DNA of 64,000 bases. Origin: Actinoallomurus bryophytorum (GTDB taxonomy: Bacteria; Actinomycetota; Actinomycetes; Streptosporangiales; Streptosporangiaceae). The notes under the pieces were generated by a model. That model made no database searches. It worked only from the letters and a program-made list of their open reading frames with translations, and had not been told where the DNA came from. Of the stretch, positions 43,477-56,224 are shown in pieces. The translations under genes and the position numbers were made by a program. Where the stretch lies: contig NZ_VFOZ01000001.1 in the NCBI RefSeq assembly GCF_006716425.1, forward strand, positions 5,828,001 through 5,892,000. The letters are read 5' to 3'. Position 1 is the first letter of the stretch. Each line of letters starts with the position of its first letter.

Positions 43477-44031
43477 CTACCGGCGTACGGAGAATGAGGC
43501 GTGGCGGCGGCGTGCGTGGCGCAGGCCGGTGAACGCGACCGCGAACCACACGCAGGCGAGCACCGGGAGGATGACCCACCCGCCGGTGAACGCGGCCACG
43601 ACCAGGGCCACCAGGAGCAGAGGCCCGAACGGGCGGGGCCGGCCCCATCCGCCGCGCGGCCAGGGGGACGTCAGCGGACCGCGACCCCGGTACGCGGCCC
43701 CCATCTCCCACGGATCTCGGCCCCACGGACCTCGGCCCCACGAGCCGGCGGCGGGGTGCCGCTCCGGCGTCCGGGCCGGCGTGCCGCCGGGCAGGTCGCG
43801 CGTCACGGCCCGCAGGTCGCCGACGGTCCTCGCCGACAGCGTCGCCGTCAGGCGTTCGTCCAGCTCGTCGCGGGTGAGCCGGCCCTGCACGAAGTGCTCG
43901 TGCAGGGCCGTGGTCACCTCGTCGCGTTCCGCGTCACCGACACGGAGCTGATCGGGGAGCGAGCCCGACGCAGCGAGCGGAGTGGCCGGCGCCGCGAGTG
44001 AGGAGGCGAACGACCAGTTAGCACAGTTCAT
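43477..44031 (-). CDS. DUF1707 membrane protein
   Basis: 184 aa. DUF1707 (SHOCT-like) segment QLRVGDAERDEVTTALHEHFVQGRLTRDELDERLTATLSARTVGDLRAVTRDLPG (residues ~28-83), then a Gly/Arg/Pro-rich spacer and two adjacent membrane helices ([32 protein letters not shown], ~139-170). ATG at 44031 has GGGAG upstream; a shorter start nearer the DUF1707 domain is possible. Downstream of and cotranscribed with the PadR gene. Function unknown. Confidence 0.82.
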   Translation of the reverse strand: MNCANWSFASSLAAPATPLAASGSLPDQLRVGDAERDEVTTALHEHFVQGRLTRDELDERLTATLSARTVGDLRAVTRDLPGGTPARTPERHPAAGSWGRGPWGRDPWEMGAAYRGRGPLTSPWPRGGWGRPRPFGPLLLVALVVAAFTGGWVILPVLACVWFAVAFTGLRHARRRHASFSVRR

Positions 44032-44051
44032 CGCGTCGCCACTCCCGCGTT

Positions 44052-44651
44052 CTACTCGTCCTCGGCGAGCAGCCGGTACAGGCTGCGCCGCGTCTCGGAC
44101 AGGATCTGCTTCGCCTGGGCGACCTGCTCCTCGCTCCCGGTCTGGACGATCTGCATGACGGCCGCGCCGGTCTTCGCCGCGGTGCCGAAGAGATCGCGTA
44201 CGTCGTCGCGCACGTCGGAGGTCATCGCCTCCCAGGGGGCGTTCATCTCGTCCGGGTGCTCGTCCACGAAGGTGCGGCCGGCCTCGGAGAGCCGGAAGGT
44301 GCGCCGGCCGTCGTGCTCCTCGGCCTCGATCAGACCCTCGTCGGTGAGCTGCTGCAGCGCCGGGTACACGGCGCCGGGACTCGGCCGCCACTCACCGTCG
44401 CTGCGTTCTTCGATCTCCTGGATCAGCTGGTAGCCGTTGCGCGGCTCCTCGGCGAGGAGTGCGAGGACCGCGGCCCGTACGTCTCCGCGCCGGGCCTTGG
44501 ACCTGCGGCCGGCCCAGGGCGGGGGACCGCCGAACGGTCCTCCACCGCCGAACGGCCCTCCGCCGGGGAATCCCCAGGGGCCCCCGCGGCGTCCGTGACC
44601 ACCTCTTCGGCCGCCTCGTGGGCGTCCTGGTGCGTCGAATGTCGCATGCAT
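44052..44651 (-). CDS. PadR-family transcriptional regulator
   Basis: 199 aa. A Gly/Arg/Pro-rich N-terminal tail (~50 residues) precedes the PadR winged helix (RGDVRAAVLALLAEEPRNGYQLIQEIEERSDGEWRPSPGAVYPALQQLTDEGLI, ~55-108) and the C-terminal dimer helices (~155-199). ATG with GGGAAG upstream. Divergent from aconitase. A 10-bp palindrome CGATATATCG at 44713-44722 in its promoter region may be its own operator. Confidence 0.92.
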   Translation of the reverse strand: MHATFDAPGRPRGGRRGGHGRRGGPWGFPGGGPFGGGGPFGGPPPWAGRRSKARRGDVRAAVLALLAEEPRNGYQLIQEIEERSDGEWRPSPGAVYPALQQLTDEGLIEAEEHDGRRTFRLSEAGRTFVDEHPDEMNAPWEAMTSDVRDDVRDLFGTAAKTGAAVMQIVQTGSEEQVAQAKQILSETRRSLYRLLAEDE

Positions 44652-44712
44652 GTTCTAACTTCCCTTCTAAGTTCGTACTGAGATCGCTCACAGGTCGTTC
44701 GCGATACGCCAA

Positions 44713-44722
44713 CGATATATCG
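44713..44722. promoter_or_regulatory. CGATATATCG palindrome in the padR promoter region
   Basis: Ten-base perfect palindrome 62 bp upstream of the padR start. PadR proteins usually bind short A/T-centred palindromes near their own promoters, so autoregulation is the natural reading. Weak on its own. Confidence 0.3.
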
Positions 44723-44754
44723 GAAACGCTCGGTGTCAAGGGAAATCAAAGTAG

Positions 44755-44792
44755 CTCGACGTCGAGATAACTCGTGGTACCTTGACGTCGAG
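44755..44792 (+). promoter_or_regulatory. Twin CTyGACGTCGAG sites upstream of acnA
   Basis: CTCGACGTCGAG (44755-44766) and CTTGACGTCGAG (44781-44792), 26 bp start to start, both followed by AGA/ATA. They lie 145-180 bp before the aconitase start. Palindromic and repeated, so a likely binding site for a dimeric regulator of acnA, separate from the padR promoter. Confidence 0.5.
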
Positions 44793-44935
44793 AGAAATCG
44801 TCCGGGAAGTTAGGCGAGCCTCAGTGCTCGCGGCCATGCCCCTTGGGGGCAGAATTCGGACGTAAAACCGCACTCCCCGCGCCAGGTAGCTGAGGGGATC
44901 CGCGCTCCGTCGAGCGCGTATGAGGAGGAGACGAC

Positions 44936-47692
<2,757 letters not shown>

Positions 47693-47706
47693 GCCGCACC
47701 GGCGAA

Positions 47707-47734
47707 GGGCCGCCTCCACCCGCGGAGGCGGCCC
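47707..47734 (+). terminator. Hairpin terminator after acnA
   Basis: GGGCCGCCTCC (47707-47717) and GGAGGCGGCCC (47724-47734) pair perfectly around a 6-nt loop, 14 nt past the acnA stop. No U-tract. Confidence 0.8.
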
Positions 47735-47839
47735 CGAGACGGATCGTCGTCACCCAGAGTAAAGTGACGGTGACGCAAGGTAATGTATGGGTCATGACCC
47801 GCTCCCCGGCCCCGGTGACAGGCGGGATACCGTGCGGTG

Positions 47840-48397
47840 ATGACGTCACGACCGACCACCGCCGAGATCGCGGCGGCGCAGGATCGCACGATCCCCGACG
47901 TCGTGCCGCCTCGCGGTGGTGTCCTGCTCTGCGGCATCAACCCGGGGCTGTACTCCGCGGCGACCGGATGGCACTTCGCCCGGCCGGGCAACCGCTTCTG
48001 GCCGGCCCTGCACCGCTCCGGCTTCACCGACCGGCTGCTCACGCCGGACGAGCAGCGGCTGCTGCCCGCCTACGGCCTCGGCATCACCAACCTCGCAGCA
48101 CGCGCCACCGCGACGGCGGCGGAGCTGACCAGGGCGGAGTTGGAGGAGGGCGGCGCCCTGCTGGAGGAGTTCGTCCGCCGGCACGCCCCACGGGTGGTCG
48201 CGGTCCTCGGCGTCACCGCCTACCGCACGGCCTTCGGCCGGCCGAAGGCGCGGATCGGCCCGCAGGAGGCGATGCTGGGCGGGGCCCGCACGTGGATCCT
48301 GCCCAACCCCTCAGGCCTGAACGCCCACTACACCGCCGAGACGCTCGCCGGGGAGTTCCGGGTGCTGCGGAAAGCGGCCGGACCGGTCACCACGTGA
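47840..48397 (+). CDS. mug: G/U mismatch-specific uracil-DNA glycosylase (Mug family)
   Basis: 185 aa. Removes uracil or related bases from mismatched DNA. Active-site motif GINPGLYSAATGWHFARPGNRFWPAL (residues ~31-56) and the second motif LPNPSGLNAHY (~154-164) match Mug/TDG glycosylases. ATG at 47840 chosen; GTG one codon upstream is possible and no strong ribosome-binding site is seen. The 3' end overlaps the convergent idi gene by 11 bp. Confidence 0.9.
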   Translation: MTSRPTTAEIAAAQDRTIPDVVPPRGGVLLCGINPGLYSAATGWHFARPGNRFWPALHRSGFTDRLLTPDEQRLLPAYGLGITNLAARATATAAELTRAELEEGGALLEEFVRRHAPRVVAVLGVTAYRTAFGRPKARIGPQEAMLGGARTWILPNPSGLNAHYTAETLAGEFRVLRKAAGPVTT

Positions 48398-48977
48398 TGG
48401 CGGGCGGAAGCAGGGCCGGGGCGGCGGCGGGCCACTCCGCGGGGGCCCCCAGCGGCACGAGCTGCTCCATCTGCGAGCGAAACCAGGGCGAGGCCGTCGG
48501 ATGATCCACCAGGGCGACGCATTCGTCCCAGTCGCGCCACTCGGCCGCCTCGACCTCCTCCGGGTCGAGCCGCGTCTCGCCCGTCGCGGTCGCGCGCACG
48601 ACCGGGCAGAGCTCGTTCTCCACCACGCCGTCCGCGGCCGTAGCGCGATAGCGAAATCTCGGGAGCACGAGCGTCGGCTCCTCCACGCCCAGACCCAGCT
48701 CGGTGCGCACGCGACGCCGGATGGCATCGCGCAGGCCCTCACCCGGAGCGGGGTGCCCGCAGCAGCTGTTGGTCCACACGGAGGGGAAGGACGCCTTGCC
48801 GTGCGCCCGCTGCGTGATCAGGATCCGTCCGGCAGGGTCGGTGAGATAGCAGGAGAAGGCCAGATGAAGTGGGGTCTCGCTGTGATGGCTCGGTGCCTTC
48901 GGGGCCGTGCCGATCGCCCGGCCGGTCGGGTCGAGCAACACGATCAGTTCGTTATTGGTCACTCTCAGTCCATCCAT
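48387..48977 (-). CDS. idi: Isopentenyl-diphosphate delta-isomerase, type I
   Basis: Converts IPP to DMAPP. 196 aa, NUDIX-like fold. Catalytic Cys in TNSCCGHP (C73, aligned with E. coli C67) and acidic pair in ENELCPVV (E120/E122). Metal-site His residues lie in SHHSETPLHLAFSCYL, followed by GRILITQRAHGKASFP. ATG at 48977 gives the normal N terminus (MDGLRVTNNELIVLLD). Divergent from dxs 134 bp away, placing two isoprenoid-precursor genes side by side; its 3' end overlaps mug. Confidence 0.93.
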   Translation of the reverse strand: MDGLRVTNNELIVLLDPTGRAIGTAPKAPSHHSETPLHLAFSCYLTDPAGRILITQRAHGKASFPSVWTNSCCGHPAPGEGLRDAIRRRVRTELGLGVEEPTLVLPRFRYRATAADGVVENELCPVVRATATGETRLDPEEVEAAEWRDWDECVALVDHPTASPWFRSQMEQLVPLGAPAEWPAAAPALLPPAITW

Positions 48978-49111
48978 CACAGTCTTTATACCTGATCGAT
49001 ACGGTGCGTCACATGAACCTTCACACGAACCTTCCACCTACCCGGCCGCATCTCATCGGTCAGGAGCACCACTAAAATCGGGATCCGCGCAAAGACGAGG
49101 AGATGACCTGA

Positions 49112-51004
49112 GTGACCCTACTTGAGTCGATCAGTCGGCCCGATGACCTGAAGCGCCTCGACCCGGGGCAGCTCTCTCAGCTCGCCGGGGAGATCCGCGA
49201 CTTCCTCGTTTCGGTGGTCTCCAAGAACGGAGGTCATCTCGGGCCCAACCTGGGGGCGGTGGAGCTGACCATCGCCATGCACCGGGTCTTCGACTCACCG
49301 CGGGACCGGATCCTCTTCGACACCGGTCACCAGGCGTACGTCCACAAGCTGCTGACCGGTCGGCACGACTTCGGGATGCTGCGGCAAAGAGGCGGTCTGT
49401 CCGGCTATCCGAGCCAGGCCGAGTCCGAGCACGACGTGATCGAGAACTCCCATGCCTCCACCAGCCTGTCGTACGCCGACGGGCTCGCCAAGGCGTACCA
49501 GCTGCGCGGCGAGGGCGACCGGTTCGTCGTGCCGTTCATCGGTGACGGCGCGCTGACGGGCGGCATGGCCTGGGAGGCGCTCAACAACATCGCCGCGGGC
49601 AAGGACCGCCAGGTGGTCATCGTCGTCAACGACAACGGCCGCTCGTACTCCCCGACGATCGGCGGGCTGGCCAGCCACCTCGCCGACCTGCGCATGACGC
49701 GCGGCTACGAGCACGCCCTCGACCTGATCAAGCGCACCGTGCCCAAGACGCCGGTCGTGGGCGGGATGGCCTACGACGCCCTGCACGGCATCAAGAAGGG
49801 CATCAAGGACATCCTGCAGCCGCAGGGCATGTTCGAGGACCTCGGGCTCAAGTACGTCGGCCCGATCGACGGCCACGACGAGGCGGCCGTGGAGCACGCG
49901 CTCCTCAAGGCCAAGGCGTTCGGCGGCCCGGTCATCGTGCACTGCATCACCCGTAAGGGATACGGCTACGCGCCGGCCGAGAACGACGAGGAAGAGGCGT
50001 TCCACTCCCCGGGCCTGTTCGACCCGGCGACCGGCCGCAAGCTCACCAAGGCCGGCGGGCCCAGCTGGACCAAGGTCTTCAGCGACGAGCTGGTCCGGCT
50101 CGGCGCCGAGCGGCCCGACATCGTCGCCATCACCGCGGCCATGCTGCATCCGACCGGGCTCGCGTCCTTCGCCGAGGTCTACCCGGAACGGACCTATGAC
50201 GTCGGCATCGCCGAACAGCACGCGATGACCTCCGCCGCGGGCCTGGCCTTCGGCGGCATGCACCCGGTCGTGGCGGTGTACGCCACGTTCCTCAACCGCG
50301 CCTTCGACCAGTTGCTGATGGACGTCGCGCTGCACAAGCTGCCGGTCACGGTCGTGCTCGACCGCGCCGGCGTCACCGGCGACGACGGGCCGAGCCACAA
50401 CGGCATGTGGGACATGTCGATCCTGCAGGTCATCCCAGGGCTGCGCGTCGCCGCGCCGCGCGATGGCACCCGGCTGACCGAGCTGCTCCGCGAGGCCGTG
50501 GAGGTCACCGACGGACCCACCGTCGTGCGGTTCCCCAAGGGGCCGGTCGGTGACGACATCAAGGCGGTCGAGCGCACCGGCGGCATCGACGTCCTGGTCA
50601 AGTCCGAGGACAACGACGTGCTGCTCGTCGCGGCCGGTGCGATGGCCGGAGTCGCCGTCGAGGCGGCCACGCTCATCGCCGCGCAGGGGATCGGCGTGAC
50701 CGTCGTCGACCCGCGCTGGGTCAAGCCGCTCGACGAAAAGCTCATCGGGCTGGGCGGCGAGCACCGGCTCGTCGCCGTCGTCGAGGACAACTGCCGCGTC
50801 GGCGGCGTGGGCGACGCGGTGGCCAGACTGCTGCGCGACAGCGACGTGGACGTGCCGGTCCGTACGTTCGGCATCCCGCAGAGCTTCCTCGACCATGCCA
50901 AGCGCGCGCAGATCCTCACCGACATCGGGCTCACCCCGCAGGGCCTCGCCCGTGACATCACCGCCCTCATCTCACGCGACTCGGTACTCGAACCCACCGA
51001 ATGA
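49112..51004 (+). CDS. dxs: 1-deoxy-D-xylulose-5-phosphate synthase
   Basis: Thiamine-diphosphate enzyme that condenses pyruvate and glyceraldehyde-3-phosphate, the first step of the MEP pathway. 630 aa. Motifs: [15 protein letters not shown] (catalytic His), TPP site [16 protein letters not shown]...NDN (~150-180), IDGHD, and the transketolase Glu in [19 protein letters not shown]-terminal swivel domain with [18 protein letters not shown] start preceded by GAGGAGATGACC. It follows the conserved acnA-dxs neighbourhood. Confidence 0.97.
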   Translation: MTLLESISRPDDLKRLDPGQLSQLAGEIRDFLVSVVSKNGGHLGPNLGAVELTIAMHRVFDSPRDRILFDTGHQAYVHKLLTGRHDFGMLRQRGGLSGYPSQAESEHDVIENSHASTSLSYADGLAKAYQLRGEGDRFVVPFIGDGALTGGMAWEALNNIAAGKDRQVVIVVNDNGRSYSPTIGGLASHLADLRMTRGYEHALDLIKRTVPKTPVVGGMAYDALHGIKKGIKDILQPQGMFEDLGLKYVGPIDGHDEAAVEHALLKAKAFGGPVIVHCITRKGYGYAPAENDEEEAFHSPGLFDPATGRKLTKAGGPSWTKVFSDELVRLGAERPDIVAITAAMLHPTGLASFAEVYPERTYDVGIAEQHAMTSAAGLAFGGMHPVVAVYATFLNRAFDQLLMDVALHKLPVTVVLDRAGVTGDDGPSHNGMWDMSILQVIPGLRVAAPRDGTRLTELLREAVEVTDGPTVVRFPKGPVGDDIKAVERTGGIDVLVKSEDNDVLLVAAGAMAGVAVEAATLIAAQGIGVTVVDPRWVKPLDEKLIGLGGEHRLVAVVEDNCRVGGVGDAVARLLRDSDVDVPVRTFGIPQSFLDHAKRAQILTDIGLTPQGLARDITALISRDSVLEPTE

Positions 51005-51084
51005 CCCCGGCGCGGGAAAATTAAACGTTTGACGCCGCTTCTCTGGGTGATCTTCACGTAACCCCCCGGAGAAGGGAGACCTAG

Positions 51085-52554
51085 ATGAGCGTCTTCCGTA
51101 CGAAGTCGGTCGAGCGGTCGATCCGCGAGACCGACGAGCCCGGCAACAGCCTGCGCCGTGAGCTGAGCGCGCTCGACCTGACCGTCTTCGGTGTCGGCGT
51201 CATCGTCGGCACCGGCATCTTCGTGCTCACCGGTGAGGTCGCCAAGAAGAGCAGCGGGCCGGCGGTGGCGTTGTCGTTCGTGGCCGCCGGTATCGCCTGC
51301 GCGCTCGCCGCGCTGTGTTACGCGGAGTTCGCCTCGACGGTTCCGGTGGCCGGTTCGGCGTACACGTTCTCCTACGCCACGATCGGCGAGCTGCCGGCCT
51401 GGATCATCGGCTGGGACCTGATGCTCGAACTCGCGCTCGGCGCCGCGACGGTCGCGGTCGGCTGGTCCGGCTACGCCAAGATCCTGCTCGACGACATGGG
51501 GATCCATCTCCCGACCTCCGTGGTGGGGGAGGACGCCACCTTCAACATCCCCGCGATGCTGATCGTGCTGGCGGTCACCGCCCTTCTCGTCACCGGCGTG
51601 AAGATCTCCTCCCGCGTGAACGCCGTCATCGTCACCATCAAGATCGCGGTGGTGCTGTTCGTCATCGTCGCGGGACTGTTCTTCATCAAGGGTGGCAACT
51701 ACCACCCGTTCGTCCCGAAGGCGGAATCCTCGCCGGACCTGCACGGCGGCAAGGCCCCGCTGATCCAGGTGCTGTTCGGCTACACCCCCTCCACGTACGG
51801 CTGGGCCGGCATCATCGCGGGCGCCGCGATCGTCTTCTTCGCCTTCATCGGCTTCGACGTCGTCGCCACGGCGGCCGAGGAGACCAAGAAGCCGAAGCGC
51901 GACCTGCCGATCGGCATCATCGCCTCACTGGTGATCTGCACCCTGCTGTACGTCGCGGTCTCGCTCGTCGTCACCGGGATGCAGAACTACCGGCACCTGA
52001 GCGTCGACGCACCACTGGCCGAGGCGTTCAAGTCGGTCGGTCATCCGGGGTTCGCCACGATCATCAGCGTGGGCGCGCTGGCCGGGCTGACGACCGTCGT
52101 GCTCATCCTGATGCTCGGCCAGAGCCGGGTCTTCTTCGCCATGAGCCGTGACGGGCTGCTGCCGTCCTGGCTGGCCGAGGTCCACCCGCGGTTCGGCACC
52201 CCGTACCGGGTCACGATCATCATCGGCGTCGTCGTGGCGCTCATCGCCGGTCTCGTGCCGCTCTCGGCCCTCGCCGAGCTCGTGAACATCGGCACGCTCT
52301 TCGCCTTCATCGTCGTTTCGATCGGTGTCGTGGTCCTGCGCCGCACCCACCCGGACCTGCCGCGTTCGTTCCGCGTTCCGGCTTCGCCGGTGGTGCCTAT
52401 CCTGGCCGTCCTGGCGTGCGGCTATCTGATGCTCAACCTGCCGGTCGAGACGTGGCTGCGGTTCGTCATCTGGATGATCATCGGCTTTGTCGTCTACTTC
52501 CTGTACGGGCGTGGGCACAGCCGCGTGGGAAAGGGCCGGGCCGAATCCAGCTGA
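51085..52554 (+). CDS. APC-family amino-acid permease (cationic amino-acid transporter type)
   Basis: 489 aa, twelve predicted helices. TM1 motif LTVFGVGVIVGTGIFVLTG with the unwound GTG substrate loop, then AVALSFVAAGIACALAALCYAEFASTVPVAGSAYTFSYATIGELPAWIIGWDL, typical of CAT/YfnA-like amino-acid transporters. FFAFIGFDVVATAAEE in the middle supports this. It differs from the three KimA-like proteins: no DYVMT or LTGVEA K+-site motifs and no cytosolic C-terminal domain. ATG with GAAGGGAGA upstream. Confidence 0.92.
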   Translation: MSVFRTKSVERSIRETDEPGNSLRRELSALDLTVFGVGVIVGTGIFVLTGEVAKKSSGPAVALSFVAAGIACALAALCYAEFASTVPVAGSAYTFSYATIGELPAWIIGWDLMLELALGAATVAVGWSGYAKILLDDMGIHLPTSVVGEDATFNIPAMLIVLAVTALLVTGVKISSRVNAVIVTIKIAVVLFVIVAGLFFIKGGNYHPFVPKAESSPDLHGGKAPLIQVLFGYTPSTYGWAGIIAGAAIVFFAFIGFDVVATAAEETKKPKRDLPIGIIASLVICTLLYVAVSLVVTGMQNYRHLSVDAPLAEAFKSVGHPGFATIISVGALAGLTTVVLILMLGQSRVFFAMSRDGLLPSWLAEVHPRFGTPYRVTIIIGVVVALIAGLVPLSALAELVNIGTLFAFIVVSIGVVVLRRTHPDLPRSFRVPASPVVPILAVLACGYLMLNLPVETWLRFVIWMIIGFVVYFLYGRGHSRVGKGRAESS

Positions 52555-52602
52555 TGCGGTGAGGGATGGGGATTCCGCGCCGGTTGTGGGCACAATATTG
52601 GC

Positions 52603-53955
<1,353 letters not shown>

Positions 53956-54157
53956 AGCCGCGTTCGGGGACGCTCACCTATATAGGACGCGCAATACGTC
54001 CGATCGGTTGGCATGCAATTCCTCAATGGCCATAGCTTGCCATATCGCCACCTTGATCGGTGTTTTCGCCATTCCTGCGGATAACGTGTTCATTGAAAAC
54101 GTCGTGGCGACGCTCCGGCCAATTCGATGGGGCCACGCATTCACGGCAGGGGGAAGA
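53956..54157. other. A+T-richer leader region before the sortase unit
   Basis: About 200 bases without a gene, less G+C-rich than the flanks, containing the palindrome CCTATATAGG at 53977-53986. Presumed promoter region of the sortase substrate gene; no single -35/-10 pair is convincing. Confidence 0.4.
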
Positions 54158-54799
54158 ATGAACATCGCACGTCTTGGGGCGGCGGGCGGCGCGGCCGCGA
54201 TCATCGCGCTGAGCGCGGCCGGCCCGGCGTTCGCCGCGGACCCGGCACCGCCCACGGGGGGCAGCGAGCCGGTGCCGTCGGCGCCGCCGACCAGCGAACC
54301 GCCGAGCACGCCACCGACCACACCGCCACCGACGCATCCGAAGCCTCCGGGCCACGGGCCCAGCGCGAGCGTGAGCCCGACGGTCTTCTCGCCCGGGGAC
54401 ACGCTGACGTTCACGGTCCAGCACTGCGCGGTCCGTCCGAACATCTCCGACCTGAACCACCTGTTCGCGAGCGTCGGCCCCTTCCACCACACCGGATGGC
54501 GCGACTACGCGGCACAGGGAGTCACCCGTACGGACCTGGTCGAGGGCCGTGTGTACAGGGTCACCGTCCACTGCGGCCGCTGGAGCGAGACGTTCAGCAC
54601 GCGTCCACGCAAGCACACCACGCCGCCCCCGCCCTCCGGTGAGCCGACAGGCGTGCCGAGCGGGGCTCCGCAGACCGGTGACGGCTCCAGCGGTGGAGCC
54701 GACGTCGCGCTGGTCGCGGGCGGCGCCGGCGTCGTTCTCGCCGGTCTCGCGGGCGGCACCTACCTCTACAGCCGCCGGCGTTCGTCGGCTGGAGCCTGA
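54158..54799 (+). CDS. Secreted sortase substrate with APQTG sorting signal
   Basis: 213 aa. Signal peptide (MNIARLGAAGGAAAIIALSAAGPAFA), a Pro/Ser/Thr-rich segment, a ~85-residue beta domain (SVSPTVFSPGDTLTFTVQHCAV ... YRVTVHCGRWSETFST) with two cysteines, another Pro-rich linker, then APQTG at about residues 169-173, a hydrophobic span (VALVAGGAGVVLAGLAGGTYLY) and RRR tail. The sorting motif has Ala instead of Leu. GGGGGAAG precedes the ATG. It is immediately followed by two class F sortases, the presumed anchoring enzymes. Confidence 0.85.
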   Translation: MNIARLGAAGGAAAIIALSAAGPAFAADPAPPTGGSEPVPSAPPTSEPPSTPPTTPPPTHPKPPGHGPSASVSPTVFSPGDTLTFTVQHCAVRPNISDLNHLFASVGPFHHTGWRDYAAQGVTRTDLVEGRVYRVTVHCGRWSETFSTRPRKHTTPPPPSGEPTGVPSGAPQTGDGSSGGADVALVAGGAGVVLAGLAGGTYLYSRRRSSAGA

Positions 54800-55417
54800 G
54801 TGGCACCCCAGCGGTACCGTGCCGGCCGTCACGCTCTCGGCGTGACGGCCGTCGCGCTGGTCGCGGTCACGGCCGCCGGTTGCGGCGGCGGGGGAAAGGC
54901 CCGCGCGGCCGGCACGCGACCCGCCGCGTCGCCGTCGAGCACGGCGGTGAAGCCGCTGGCCCGCTCGGTACCGTCCCGGCTTCGCATCCCCAAGCTGAAC
55001 ATCGATTCCCCGATCATGAAGCTCGGCCTGAACGCGGACCGCACGATCCAGGTGCCGCCGCTGAACCGGCTGAATATGACCGGTTGGTGGAAAGGCGGTC
55101 CGACGCCCGGGGAGAAGGGCGCGTCGGTCATCCTCGGCCACAACATCGGCAATGGCCGTGCCTCGGTCTTCGACAAGCTCGGCACGCTGAGGCCCGGCGA
55201 CACCGTTCGGGTGACGCGGGACAATGGCAGCGTCGCGACCTTTGAGATCACCAGGCTGGAACAGATCGCCAAGAGCCGGTTCCCGACCGACAAGGTGTAC
55301 GGGAAGCTGTCCTATCCGGGCATCCGGCTGATCACCTGCGGCGGGCGGTTCGACTCCTCCTCGGGGCACCATGTCGACAACGTCATCGCGTACGGCAGGT
55401 TGGTGAACGCAAGCTGA
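54800..55417 (+). CDS. Class F sortase (first)
   Basis: 205 aa. Single N-terminal hydrophobic segment (LGVTAVALVAVTAAGCGG, possibly a lipobox with C28), then the sortase beta-barrel: RLRIPKLNIDSPIMKLGLN, catalytic H114 in VILGHNIGN, C180 in RLITCGGRFD, and NVIAYGRL at the end. The TCGG-x-FD form marks the actinobacterial class F. GTG start directly abuts the substrate stop. Transpeptidase that would attach the upstream protein to the wall or another nucleophile. Confidence 0.9.
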   Translation: MAPQRYRAGRHALGVTAVALVAVTAAGCGGGGKARAAGTRPAASPSSTAVKPLARSVPSRLRIPKLNIDSPIMKLGLNADRTIQVPPLNRLNMTGWWKGGPTPGEKGASVILGHNIGNGRASVFDKLGTLRPGDTVRVTRDNGSVATFEITRLEQIAKSRFPTDKVYGKLSYPGIRLITCGGRFDSSSGHHVDNVIAYGRLVNAS

Positions 55418-55461
55418 GCACGCGACTCGGGCGGCGGCGCCGGCGAGACGGCGGGGATCCG

Positions 55462-56148
55462 GTGGCGGCGGACGCTGCGGCCCCGTACGCCGGCCTGCCC
55501 GATCCCCACCCCTCCACGGGATCGGGCCCTGCCGGGCGGCGCCGCCCGACCGCGTTCGCCGTCGCCGGGTTGGTCCTGACGATCGGTGCCGGCTCGACGA
55601 TGATCGCGATCGGCCTGCACGGCGGCGGCCCGCCGCAGCCGCCTCGGCCGGCGTCGGTGACCGCCCCCGAGCCGGTGGTGAAGGCCCGCCCGATGAGCCA
55701 CGCCCTGCCACTCCGCATCGCCATTCCGCGGATCCACGTGGACGCTCCGGTCGAGGCGCTCGGCCGGAACGCCGATGGCACCGTCGAGGTCCCGGCGCTG
55801 AACCGTCCGAACCTGGCCGGCTGGTACAAGTACGGCCCGACGCCGGGGCAGACGGGCGCCGCCGTCGTTCTCGGCCATGTCGACGCCCATCGGCACGAGG
55901 CCGTGTTCTTCCGGCTGGGCAGCCTGCGCCACGGCGACCGCATCCGGGTGACGCGTACGGGCGGCAGCGTGGCGACGTTCGCGGTCGACAGCGTTGTGCC
56001 GGTGCCCAAGGACGGCTTTCCGGCCCAGAGCGTGTACGGGAGGACCTCGTACGCCGCCCTGCGCCTCGTCACCTGCGGCGGCAGGTTCGACACGAGGACG
56101 AAGCACTACCTGGGCAACATCATCGTGTACGCGCACCTCGTCCGCTGA
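55462..56148 (+). CDS. Class F sortase (second)
   Basis: 228 aa. Cytosolic N terminus, one membrane helix (FAVAGLVLTIGAGSTMIAIGLHG, ~32-54), then sortase domain LRIAIPRIHVDAPVEALGRN, His in VVLGHVDAHRHEAVFFRLG, Cys in RLVTCGGRFD and NIIVYAHLVR. GTG at 55462 follows GCGGGGAT. It is paralogous to the previous gene but diverged. Together the two enzymes and the upstream substrate form a compact unit. Confidence 0.9.
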   Translation: MAADAAAPYAGLPDPHPSTGSGPAGRRRPTAFAVAGLVLTIGAGSTMIAIGLHGGGPPQPPRPASVTAPEPVVKARPMSHALPLRIAIPRIHVDAPVEALGRNADGTVEVPALNRPNLAGWYKYGPTPGQTGAAVVLGHVDAHRHEAVFFRLGSLRHGDRIRVTRTGGSVATFAVDSVVPVPKDGFPAQSVYGRTSYAALRLVTCGGRFDTRTKHYLGNIIVYAHLVR

Positions 56149-56188
56149 CGGGCGCCTCTGTGCGGCCGGGGCCCGCTGCGCGTACAAT

Positions 56189-56215
56189 CACCTAAATAAC
56201 TTAGGACATTAGGTG
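56189..56215 (+). promoter_or_regulatory. BlaI-type operator upstream of the His-rich exported protein
   Basis: CACCTAA (56189-56195) and TTAGGTG (56209-56215) form a 7-bp inverted repeat; a nested CCTAA-N5-TTAGG lies inside. A -10-like TACAAT (56183-56188) abuts it. The TTAGG element recurs upstream of the blaI-type gene, suggesting both are bound by that repressor. Confidence 0.6.
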
Positions 56216-56224
56216 GTGCGGGCC

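Noticed and set aside
51085-52554. A fourth KimA-like K+ permease
   Set aside because: Although APC superfamily, it lacks the DYVMT and LTGVEA motifs and the C-terminal domain, and it has the amino-acid transporter GTG loop and CAT-type sequence.
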